DNA from: Lysinibacillus sp. JNUCC-52
Lineage (GTDB): Bacteria; Bacillota; Bacilli; Bacillales_A; Planococcaceae
Length of the DNA stretch: 64,000 bases
Direction of reading: 5' to 3'
NCBI RefSeq assembly: GCF_015999545.1
Contig: NZ_CP065546.1
Coordinates: 2,099,501 to 2,163,500 of the forward strand
The first letter of the stretch is position 1, and each line of letters begins with the position of its first letter. The position numbers and the translations under genes were made by a program. Shown one piece after another: positions 37,401-45,053 of the stretch. The notes under the pieces were generated by a model, which saw nothing but the letters and a program-made list of their open reading frames with translations, was not told the DNA's origin and ran no database searches.

Positions 37401-39237
37401 TACCTTCCGATGTATTCGGATTATTATCTGCCAATTCATCAGGCGTTTGAATCGTATAATAATAACTACCATTTAAAGAAAATGAATACGTTACGATCCC
37501 TTCAATGCCCTCAATAGTTTTACCAGCATATGGTGAAGCATGCCCTTCTCCTTGAATATCATGGATTTGCAATGCATCGGTAATGTTATAGTCATAGGTC
37601 ATCACTTCACTAAACGTGCCATCACTAGCTTTCACAACTGTTTTTAATGTTGTATTTGCCGTAATGTCGATTGGCGTTGTGTATTTCGTACCTCCTACAG
37701 TCGGATCACTACCATCTACTGTGAAATAGATTTCACCATTTGCTGTAGATGTCGATAAAGTAACAGTCGTTTTACCAACGAATGTTCCACTACCAGGAGA
37801 TGCGATTGCTGGTTTTAATGCTGTACTATCCACGACAATATCATTAACAGAACGCGGAATCACTTGGTAATCATTATCGAACTGTTGGACAATGCCTGTT
37901 ATCGATTCATAGGTTGTGCCTGCTGTTAAACCAAGCGTAGCTGTTTCATCTCGTACTAAGAAATTGCTGCCATCACTCGCAGTGAAGTTTGCCCAGCCGC
38001 TTCCTGTTTGAGCGTTCGTCAGCGTCACATTTTTTACCGTAACGAGTTGCGATTCATTTGCTTCTCCGACCTCTGCACCTGTTACGACTTTTGCAGTTGG
38101 CGCACCAACACCTGCCACTTTATCGATGATTTGGGCTGCGTCTAATTGCAGTAATCCTCGATAATCCGCTAATTTACCTTTAAGCGTTACTTCGTCGCCA
38201 ATTTCCACATTGAGGCTAGATGGACGTACGGCAATACCCCCTGTTCCATCCTGCACCGAAATCGTATTTTTCAGCTTCCCTGCTACGATACCTTTGATTG
38301 TTACTGTTGTACCGTTCGCTTCTGTTCTTGCATTAGCGATAGATAGCACATCTGCTTGTCCACTAACTGTGTAACTATATGTTTGGACATCGCTATTTTC
38401 TAGTCCATCCGCTACTGCAATTGCTTTTAGCGTCGTTGTTTTATCAATGATAATTGGTTGCGAATAAACCGCGCTTTCCACAGTGGGCTCCGTACCATCC
38501 GTTGTGTAATAAATCGTTGCGCCTTCCGTTGCTGAAGCTAATGCAATTGCAGTACCAGTCGCAACCGTTCCAGAAGGTGTAGAAGCTGTTACTGCTTCTG
38601 CCTTTGTAATAGGTCCTACTTCTCCGCCATCCATTGAATGACTACCTAAATGATCAAATGTATCGATTGGATATTGCTGCCATTCTAATGAAGGATCAAA
38701 TACATCACTTGGATTGATGTCACCAGAAGTAACTGCACTCTTTCTGACCAATGTTTTATCAACAGTTGACACACCGTTTACATCCCATGCTTTCCCTGGA
38801 TCGAAGCCCATTTGACCAAAGGAATCAATAACCTCTTCGCCCTTTTTCAGCACAATCGCATCATTGCCGTTGAACGAAGTAACCGCTGATGGCAGTCCAC
38901 CTTTATCTTTTATTGCTGCCACGGCACTAGAATTATAGATAATGATCGTGTCATTATGTGCTAAAGTTCCGCTTAACGTCTGTTTGTTCGTAGGAGTAGT
39001 CCCACCGTTTGTATAAAGTTCAAGTTTATATTGGCTTAAATCAATCGTTGAACCCGTTCCATTATAAAGTTCAATCGCCTTATTATTACTCGACCCTTCA
39101 ATATATTCAGAGATAATCAAATCAGCTGCTGGTCCGGCAGCGACAGCTTGAGCAGGCATTACTGGAATCGATACACTAGCAACTAAAGTTGACGCTAGTA
39201 AAGCATTTAAAGACTTGTTCCATTTCTTTTTAGACAT
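34477..39237 (-). CDS. Secreted multidomain protein with EEP nuclease and endonuclease I domains
   Basis: A 1586-residue exported protein. After a signal peptide (cleavage near PAQAVAAG) comes a lamin-tail domain (LIISEYIEGSSNNKAIELYN, about 38-190), a chitobiase-like beta repeat (GATIYYTTDGTEPT), OB-fold segments, a second such repeat, and more OB-like sequence. An endonuclease/exonuclease/phosphatase domain follows (about 860-1170: VTIASYNLENFSN, GVTEVQDNNG, VIANHWNSK, SLGDFNDYQ, ASDHDPV). A cadherin-like stretch leads to a C-terminal endonuclease I domain (about 1385-1570: NREHTWAKSHG, DIHHLRPTD). It resembles YhcR/ExeM-type extracellular nucleases but carries two unrelated nuclease folds. 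No SLH or sortase anchor is seen. Nutrient scavenging from DNA or biofilm DNA remodelling is likely. Confidence 0.9.
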   Translation of the reverse strand: MSKKKWNKSLNALLASTLVASVSIPVMPAQAVAAGPAADLIISEYIEGSSNNKAIELYNGTGSTIDLSQYKLELYTNGGTTPTNKQTLSGTLAHNDTIIIYNSSAVAAIKDKGGLPSAVTSFNGNDAIVLKKGEEVIDSFGQMGFDPGKAWDVNGVSTVDKTLVRKSAVTSGDINPSDVFDPSLEWQQYPIDTFDHLGSHSMDGGEVGPITKAEAVTASTPSGTVATGTAIALASATEGATIYYTTDGTEPTVESAVYSQPIIIDKTTTLKAIAVADGLENSDVQTYSYTVSGQADVLSIANARTEANGTTVTIKGIVAGKLKNTISVQDGTGGIAVRPSSLNVEIGDEVTLKGKLADYRGLLQLDAAQIIDKVAGVGAPTAKVVTGAEVGEANESQLVTVKNVTLTNAQTGSGWANFTASDGSNFLVRDETATLGLTAGTTYESITGIVQQFDNDYQVIPRSVNDIVVDSTALKPAIASPGSGTFVGKTTVTLSTSTANGEIYFTVDGSDPTVGGTKYTTPIDITANTTLKTVVKASDGTFSEVMTYDYNITDALQIHDIQGEGHASPYAGKTIEGIEGIVTYSFSLNGSYYYTIQTPDELADNNPNTSEGILLYSGKNAWPIQVGNLVSVKGKVDEYAYDGYSDANQTDLKTTQINVRNDQGGKVEVLKSSVALPKAIQIDKLKMSFSQIDSDNLQVFNPTIDAIDFWESIEGMRVEVGNVKAVGPQEHGDLVTVLESEPTNTLHGGVLYEEGKTNPNRIQFRLEPNGTARDFEVATGDKFNGPITGIVGYSYQNFKIYVPLDQMKQAHVKGSATPETTKIVKAEDKVTIASYNLENFSNNKTSTTDEKARKLARAIAIDMQTPDIVGVTEVQDNNGESAGDSKADQSYQRLIDAIKAASGVEYKFVNIDPVNNADGGAPNANIRVGFLYNPARVNLKEGSPAGDATTAVGYQDGQLTLNPGRIDPTNEAFNNSRKPLAAQFEFQGADVIVIANHWNSKSGDTPLFGSIQPPQYKSEVQRQKIANIVYGFVNDIKTKNPDANVVSLGDFNDYQFAAPLKIHEGELMTNMINKAEDADRYTYLYQGNSQVLDHILVSNNLKDKTLIDILHINADFTDMAGRASDHDPVMVQVDLKKGSTVEPIVPEITYYYENFKKNILNITKPSVALHLDAASHITKGVHLKGKYVELHGEGFKTTDVIITPNHPGSIVDLKGNTFKKITIEGKNVSEIRGADNIDFKLIELTKGATLESIKFTNSKGDIIVPFENKQPIVKSPIANKTVAVGTAITIDLTEHFADPDNDKLTFTATKGSINGNILTLNLEAGSHIVGVTASDGKKSVTTNFSVSVTVTGNDYYASAYDKEGLALKKALHDIISNQKVLSYDDAWDALRYTDEDPNNVNNVLLFYSGKSSPKTNNGGNVGNWNREHTWAKSHGNFGTSNGPGTDIHHLRPTDVQVNSARGNLDFDNGGSPVSGCNGCLKDSDSFEPPNNVKGDVARILFYMATRYESGDRVDLELNEKVNNGTAPYHGKLSILLQWHQQDPVDDYEKRRNDRIYEVQGNRNPFIDHPEWVETIYGKKTALQMVN

Positions 39238-39420
39238 TGTCGTTTAGCTCCTCTTTAAGTATTTGCTTAAATCAAGACCAACTTCTTATCGAAGTAAGTC
39301 TACTATCTCCCTATCTCGACTTTCGGTTTGAACCTACACCGCAAGCGGCTTTCATCACATACTGCGTTCCATCAATAATAGTAAAACTATTTTTTCCACA
39401 GTACATGTATATGAAACCAT

Positions 39421-39458
39421 AATAGTGTTAATACACTATTTACGTAATGTAAATTATA
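39421..39458 (-). promoter_or_regulatory. Candidate promoter -10 and operator dyad of the nuclease gene
   Basis: A TATAAT lies on the minus strand at 39453-39458. Just downstream, AATAGTGT-TAAT-ACACTATT (39421-39440) forms an 8-base inverted repeat where a repressor could block transcription. No good -35 is seen. Confidence 0.35.
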
Positions 39459-39570
39459 CTATTTATAGAAATCTATTACTAAATTAATATAGTTGCCGGA
39501 AGGCTATGGAAAGCAATTTGAGAGAAAAGGACGAAATTATTGTCCGCTGCGGCGGGCCTTTCCGCTCAGC

Positions 39571-39621
39571 ATAGTAAGCCATAAGCCTCGCTGTCGCGAG
39601 GCTTGTGGCTTACTATTTTTG
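39571..39621 (+). terminator. Strong terminator insulating the silent S-layer cassette
   Basis: Twenty-base arms (39571-39590 and 39597-39616) pair with a single G-T type mismatch, extended by an inner C-G pair, and run into TTTTT. It points toward the silent cassette, which begins 30 bases later, and lies just outside the invertible segment, so it stays in place after inversion. Confidence 0.85.
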
Positions 39622-39649
39622 CATTGTGAGCAGGAGTCACCCCACCCTC

Positions 39650-40549
39650 ATTCGTAGCGACGGCAGCAACGGCTACATTAGTAGCATCTGCTATCGTACC
39701 AGTGGCTTCTGCAGCAGGATTTACAGATGTAGCAGGAAACGACCACGAAGTAGCAATCAATGCACTATCTGATGCAGGTATCATCAATGGATACGCTGAC
39801 GGCTCATTCAAACCAAACCAAACAATTAACCGCGGTCAAGTGGTTAAATTATTAGGTCGTTATTTAGAAGCACAAGGCCAAGAAATTCCAGCTGACTGGA
39901 ATACAAAACAACGCTTCAACGATCTACCAACATCAGCTGAAGCTGAATTAGTAAAATATGCTGCACTTGCGAAAGATGCAGGCGTATTCGCTGGTTCAAA
40001 TGGTAACTTAAACCATACACAAACTATGCAACGTCAACAAATGGCAGTAGTTTTAGTACGTGCTATTAAAGAAATCGCTGGCGTAGACTTAGTTGCTGAC
40101 TACAAAAAAGCTGGTTTCGTAACTGAAATCTCTGACCTAGAAAAAGCTTACTCTGCTGAACAACGCAATGCGATCGTTGCTTTAGAATACGCTGGTATCA
40201 CTAACGTATCTAACTTCAACCCAGGTAACAGCGTAACTCGCGGACAATTCGCTTCATTCTTATACCGCACAATCGAGAACGTTATCAACGCTCCAGTTGC
40301 AGGTGTAAAAGACATTAAAGCTGTTAACAACACAACTGTTGAAGTAACATTTGACGAAGAAGTTGATAACGTACAAGCTTTACACTTCTTAATCTCTGAT
40401 CTAGAAGTGAAATCTGCTGCTGTTAAACAAACGAACAAAAAAGTAGTTGTATTAACTACTGCAGCTCAAACAGCTGACAAAGAGTACACTGTATCTCTTG
40501 GCGAAGATAAAATCGGTTCATTCAAAGGGATTGCTGCGGTTGTGCCTAC
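39650..40549 (+). repeat. Left 900-bp inverted repeat (SLH coding part of the silent cassette)
   Basis: Position i here matches the complement of position 88995-i at the right copy. No insertion or deletion separates them, and every stretch compared was the same; translations are identical over 300 codons. Identity ends sharply at both sides (39649 and 40550 differ). Confidence 0.93.
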
Positions 40550-42974
40550 GAAAGTGGAATTTGTAGAACAATCAATTCAAGGTAAACTTGGTCAACAACT
40601 AACACTTAAAGCGCAAGTGACAGTTCCAGAAGGTCAAACTAAAGCGGGTATTCCTGTGACTTTCTTCATCCCTGGTTCTACGAACGGTGTGAAAACTCCA
40701 GTAACAGCTGAGGCTGTTACAGATGAAAACGGAGTTGCTTCTTACACTTATACTCGTTACGCAGCAACAAACGACACTGTAACTGTTTATACAAGCGGTG
40801 ATCGTTCTAAATTCTCAACTGGTTATGTATTCTGGGGTGTTGAAACAATTCTAACAATTGAAGAAGTAACGACTGGTTCTTCCATCAACAACGGCGCGAA
40901 TAAAACTTACAAAGTAACTTACAAACACCCGGAAACTGGTAGACCAGTATCAGGTAAAGTATTAAACGTATCAGTTAAAGAAAATATTGACGTTACGGTT
41001 GATAAATTACAAAACGTTACAGTTAATGGTGTAGCTGTAGTTCAAACTAGTGATAACAACACAAGAGCTGCACAAGTTACAACTGATTCTAAAGGTGAAG
41101 CTACATTCACTGTTTCAGGTTCTAATGCTGAAGTAACGCCAGTCGTATTTGAAGCGACTCCTGTAACAGTGACTAACCCAAATGGTACAGTTACAACAAC
41201 TGGTTACGATCAAAAATACACTGCAGATACATTACAAGCATCTGCTGCGAAATTAACATTCGGTGCTATTCAAGCTGCTTACTCAATTGAAGTAACTCGT
41301 GATGGTGGCGAAGTGGCAGCTACTGGTGTAATGAACGGTCGTAAATATAACATAGTAGTGAAAGATAAAGATGGTAAAGTGGCAGCTAACGAAATTGTTA
41401 ACGTTGCATTTAACGAAGATATTGACGGGGTAATCTCTACCGTTACTTCTGCACAATTCGTAAAAATCGAAAACGGCAAACAAGTTTACGATGGGAAAAA
41501 AATCACTGTTAGAACAAACGCAAAAGGTGAAGCAAGCTTTGTCATCGCAAGTGATACTGTAAACTCTTATGCTACGCCAATCGTTTGGATTGACATTAAT
41601 AACCAAAGTGGTAAAGATGCAAACTTAGATAAAGGTGAACCTTCAGCAGTTGCACCAATTTCATACTTCCAAGCACCATTTTTAGATGGTTCAAAGTTAG
41701 TTTCTTACAAAGGTGCTACTCAAACTGACAAATTTGTTAGTGGGGAAACTGCAACATTTAAAGTACAACTTACAAACCAAAGTGGTAAAGTAGTACCGAA
41801 TTCTGGTTACACAACGAAAGATGTTACGTACACTGTTTACAACACTGGTGCAAATAATGTAAAGGTTGGCGATGTTGAAATCGCTCCAAATCGCGTGCAT
41901 ACATTAGTTGCTCCAAGCGGTGAAATCAACGTTACTACTGTAGATGGTAAATCTTCTTCTGTAAAAGTTCTTGCTACTGGTGTAGCTAAAGAAACGAACG
42001 GTAACAAAGAATTTGCATTCACTTCAAAAGAAGCAACTGCAACATTCACTTCTTCAAAAGAAGTAACGAACCTATTTACTGGTGATATTCATTCATTCGA
42101 TACAGAAAAAGAAACTGTCGTATTTACAGATGGTTCCGTTCTAAAAGATGCTGTGAAATATGCTGGTGAAACGGATAAAAAATATGAATACAGAAATATA
42201 AATCGTGCACCACTTTCTAAAGATGAGTTTGTAAACATTCTTAAAGGGGCAATTACAGGGGTAAAAGTAACTTATGAAGTGAAAGATAATACGGTAATAT
42301 TCAATGTTATTTCTGTAAATGCTGGTGGGTCTAAGCCTATAGATACTGCTGGAGGAAAAGCAAATGACACTACTTCTGTTACAACGGCAAAAGGAAAAAT
42401 TTCTGTAGCTCCTGCTTTAGCCACAGTTGGTGCTACTGATGCTGCTGAAACAAAACTTGAAGCTGTAAAAGCACATGTAACAAAAGAAGTGAATGATACT
42501 TCAGTAAATGTAACTGTAGTAGAATCTTCTACAACAGGAACTTATACGGTTACGTTATCTAAAGGAGCAAGTACAGATACAGTAATTGTGACACCACAAT
42601 TTGGTCAAAAATTAACTGCTGCTCATATCACTTCATCAATTGCAGTGAACAGCAACAGTAAAGATTTAGATCTTACAATAATGTCTACACTTGCTGGTTT
42701 CACAATTGCTAATATAAATCCAGATGCTCAAGATGCTCTTGATATTACTACAGGTTATAACAATAATGTAATTACTATTTCTAAAACATCTGGTGGTACT
42801 ACTAAAGGTTCTGATAGCACAGCTTCTACTGAAGACCCTGCTAATATGAAGAATAGAACTTTAAAGATTCACTTTGAAGCTCAAGCTACTGATTATATTA
42901 AAGAGAAGTTCACAGCAACTATTATAATTGATGATAAGGGTAACCGTACTACAAAAGTTGAGGTAGCTACTTGA
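39651..42974 (+). CDS. Silent S-layer gene cassette (no promoter, RBS or start codon)
   Basis: An open frame of 1107 codons that begins in mid-gene with FVATAATATLV, codon 11 of the expressed homologue. The in-frame sequence upstream reaches a TGA at 39627 without a start codon. The earliest start-like codon (GTG at 39702) is internal to the signal peptide and has no ribosome site. Residues to about 300 (signal remainder and three SLH domains) are identical to the expressed gene. The following roughly 800 residues are a diverged variable region (opening KVEFVEQSIQGKLGQQL; the two still share TVPEGQ, GIPVTF and EVTTG). It would encode an 1117-residue S-layer protein once fused to the ten missing codons. 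It has its own terminator. Confidence 0.88.
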   Translation, partial: FVATAATATLVASAIVPVASAAGFTDVAGNDHEVAINALSDAGIINGYADGSFKPNQTINRGQVVKLLGRYLEAQGQEIPADWNTKQRFNDLPTSAEAELVKYAALAKDAGVFAGSNGNLNHTQTMQRQQMAVVLVRAIKEIAGVDLVADYKKAGFVTEISDLEKAYSAEQRNAIVALEYAGITNVSNFNPGNSVTRGQFASFLYRTIENVINAPVAGVKDIKAVNNTTVEVTFDEEVDNVQALHFLISDLEVKSAAVKQTNKKVVVLTTAAQTADKEYTVSLGEDKIGSFKGIAAVVPTKVEFVEQSIQGKLGQQLTLKAQVTVPEGQTKAGIPVTFFIPGSTNGVKTPVTAEAVTDENGVASYTYTRYAATNDTVTVYTSGDRSKFSTGYVFWGVETILTIEEVTTGSSINNGANKTYKVTYKHPETGRPVSGKVLNVSVKENIDVTVDKLQNVTVNGVAVVQTSDNNTRAAQVTTDSKGEATFTVSGSNAEVTPVVFEATPVTVTNPNGTVTTTGYDQKYTADTLQASAAKLTFGAIQAAYSIEVTRDGGEVAATGVMNGRKYNIVVKDKDGKVAANEIVNVAFNEDIDGVISTVTSAQFVKIENGKQVYDGKKITVRTNAKGEASFVIASDTVNSYATPIVWIDINNQSGKDANLDKGEPSAVAPISYFQAPFLDGSKLVSYKGATQTDKFVSGETATFKVQLTNQSGKVVPNSGYTTKDVTYTVYNTGANNVKVGDVEIAPNRVHTLVAPSGEINVTTVDGKSSSVKVLATGVAKETNGNKEFAFTSKEATATFTSSKEVTNLFTGDIHSFDTEKETVVFTDGSVLKDAVKYAGETDKKYEYRNINRAPLSKDEFVNILKGAITGVKVTYEVKDNTVIFNVISVNAGGSKPIDTAGGKANDTTSVTTAKGKISVAPALATVGATDAAETKLEAVKAHVTKEVNDTSVNVTVVESSTTGTYTVTLSKGASTDTVIVTPQFGQKLTAAHITSSIAVNSNSKDLDLTIMSTLAGFTIANINPDAQDALDITTGYNNNVITISKTSGGTTKGSDSTASTEDPANMKNRTLKIHFEAQATDYIKEKFTATIIIDDKGNRTTKVEVAT

Positions 42975-43035
42975 TAAAATAAAAAAAGAATAGTCACTTC
43001 ATTGGCTGACTAGTTCAATGTAATAAGTGAGAATG

Positions 43036-43078
43036 AAAACCCATGTCTTGTGTTTAGCAATACATTGGGTTTTCTTTC
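43036..43078 (+). terminator. Terminator of the silent S-layer cassette
   Basis: AAAACCCATGT pairs with ACATTGGGTTTT (one bulge) and is followed by CTTTCT. It moves with the cassette on inversion. Confidence 0.7.
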
Positions 43079-43247
43079 TAAATACAAATCTTAAATAAAG
43101 TAAATTTTTCAATACAGTGAAATTCTAATAACATATCAATTTATCTTCTGTTCCCTCGCAATATGTTGCATAGTTCCAACATTCATTTTTTATAGAAGTT
43201 GTAACAAAGGGAAGATAATTTTAATTCGAAGGGAAAGAAGTGAAATA

Positions 43248-44087
43248 ATGGGGACAAAACAAGGACAAGCCATTGCGCTAGGTAATCGCTTAAAAAGGCT
43301 ACGCCATAAGCATCACTTAACGATTGCTGGGTTAGCTGATTTATTAGGCATTTCGCATAGTTATGTAGGTTTTATTGAAAATGGTTCAAGAAATGCATCT
43401 GAAAAAGTATTGAAAAAGTATGCGGATTTTTTTCAAGTGTCATATGCAGAATTAGCTGAATTACAATTACAACTAGAATACCCTACGCAAATAGAAAATC
43501 CTCTTACATTAACAGATGAGATGATGGAATTAAATAGTTTATTAATGAAATTAAATGAGGATTTTCGATCTTCAATTATAGAGGACTTTAAGGAGCAAAT
43601 ACAACAGACACTATATAATCTTCTAACGCCATACACTATTGCGGATATAAAAAAATACATTACGAAAATAAAAAATGATTGGTTTTCTGAATGTGAGGAA
43701 CCGCTGACAGAAATAAAAAACTACAAGGGCTATATTGCCTTATCGAGTGAGCAATTATATTTTGAATTATATGTAGAGCACAGTGTATTACATGTTCTGC
43801 TACTATATTGCGATAGAAAACAACGAACACTTTTTGAAAATTGGTTAGGTGATTGTTCCATCTCTTATCAGACTGAGGAAAATTTACAGCACATTAGCGA
43901 ACCTCAGAAAATATTAAATATACTATGGTTAAGTCCCAATATGTCCTATCGACAACAATATCAATATTTAGTAACAAAAGAGCTACTTTCTTTGGAGTTA
44001 AACTATTTTGATGCAAAACTAAATTGGTTTGTTCATAATTACGATAAGCATAATGCAATGCAAGACATACAAGAAAACATTAGCTAA
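43248..44087 (+). CDS. XRE-family helix-turn-helix regulator inside the invertible segment
   Basis: A 279-residue protein with an N-terminal XRE DNA-binding domain (about 10-68: LGNRLKRLRHKHHLTIAGLA, LLGISHSYVGFIENGSRN). The 200-residue C-terminal region has no match I recognise; it is acidic and helical at first, then mixed. The stop codon overlaps the ribosome site of the recombinase gene, so the two form an operon. A role in controlling the recombinase or the direction of switching, as with recombination directionality factors, is inferred from position. The ATG has an AAGGGAAAGAAG site. Confidence 0.85.
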   Translation: MGTKQGQAIALGNRLKRLRHKHHLTIAGLADLLGISHSYVGFIENGSRNASEKVLKKYADFFQVSYAELAELQLQLEYPTQIENPLTLTDEMMELNSLLMKLNEDFRSSIIEDFKEQIQQTLYNLLTPYTIADIKKYITKIKNDWFSECEEPLTEIKNYKGYIALSSEQLYFELYVEHSVLHVLLLYCDRKQRTLFENWLGDCSISYQTEENLQHISEPQKILNILWLSPNMSYRQQYQYLVTKELLSLELNYFDAKLNWFVHNYDKHNAMQDIQENIS

Positions 44088-44102
44088 GGAGCTGAAATCT
44101 CT

Positions 44103-44993
44103 TTGATTTTCCATTCAGACTTTGATTTACCTAAATACTTAAAAAAGTTTCTTCAACATCTAAAAAGAAAGTACTATTCAGAAGAAACCATTATTGGCTA
44201 TGAAAATGATATAAAAAAATTCTCATCATTTATTTACCAATTATATGATGGTCAAATCTTAACAGATGAAATATCGAAAGATGACATCTTAGAATATCTA
44301 GATTTTTTAGGTAACCAAGATTATAAACCTAACTCTATTAATCGGTATTTTTACGGTTTAAAGGCATTTTTCAAGTATCTTGTTATCGAGTTGGACTTTA
44401 AAGTCGACCCAACAATCGGTATCTCTACTCGAAATGTTTACGTCCCTTTACCCGAAATATTAGATATAGATGAAATGGCATTAGTATTGTCTACAGCCAA
44501 AGAATACTCTGAGTTTTACCATGTATTAATCAGCTTGCTATATTATACCGGTTCAAGAATAACAGCTGCTCGAACGTTGTTAAAGGAAAATGTAGATATA
44601 AAAAATAATAAAATATACTTCCCACGGATTAAAGGCGGAAGAGATTTGCATTTACCATTACATCCTAAATTGCATCAAATATTGATAGATTATTTACACA
44701 ATACCAAAGACAATGGATCAGACTATTTATTTCCATCTCCCGTAAGCCGGAACATGCCAATAAGCGGCGTAGAAATTCGTATCAAATTGAAAAGGATCGG
44801 GTCACAATGCAATATTACAAAACGTTTAACTCCACATGTTATCCGTCACTGTACCGCAACTCATTTAACACTACTCGGTGTAGACCAACATTATATTGCT
44901 ACTTTGCTTGGACATACTGACTCTCGCTCCACTGCACGTTATCAACATTTGAAAGTAGATGATTTGAGATCAGCTATGAAAAAGTTGAAATGA
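44103..44993 (+). CDS. Tyrosine recombinase (XerC/D-like), candidate S-layer invertase
   Basis: Site-specific recombinase of 296 residues. A SAM-like core-binding domain (about 10-100) precedes the catalytic domain. All six catalytic residues are visible: R152 (TGSRIT), K178 (IKGGRD), H245 and R248 (HVIRH), H271 (LLGHTD) and the nucleophile Y280 (TARYQHL). The start is TTG with AAGGAG eleven bases upstream, overlapping the preceding stop codon. Length and motifs fit XerC/XerD and phase-variation recombinases such as those of Clostridioides difficile. Its position midway between two inverted S-layer gene copies makes it the prime candidate for switching them. Chromosomal XerC/XerD genes normally sit elsewhere, so this is probably a dedicated enzyme. 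Confidence 0.92.
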   Translation: MIFHSDFDLPKYLKKFLQHLKRKYYSEETIIGYENDIKKFSSFIYQLYDGQILTDEISKDDILEYLDFLGNQDYKPNSINRYFYGLKAFFKYLVIELDFKVDPTIGISTRNVYVPLPEILDIDEMALVLSTAKEYSEFYHVLISLLYYTGSRITAARTLLKENVDIKNNKIYFPRIKGGRDLHLPLHPKLHQILIDYLHNTKDNGSDYLFPSPVSRNMPISGVEIRIKLKRIGSQCNITKRLTPHVIRHCTATHLTLLGVDQHYIATLLGHTDSRSTARYQHLKVDDLRSAMKKLK

Positions 44994-45053
44994 GAATAAA
45001 ACAGCGAATATTTATTCAAATATAACAATAAATATAACAGAATCAAAGCTTAG

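Noticed and set aside
40148-40438. Open frame antisense to the SLH repeat, present identically at 48557-48847
   Set aside because: Shadow of the S-layer coding sequence; duplicated only because the repeat is duplicated.
39702-42974. Treating the GTG at 39702 as the true start of a normal S-layer gene
   Set aside because: It lies inside the signal peptide of the expressed homologue, lacks an RBS and would remove the export signal.
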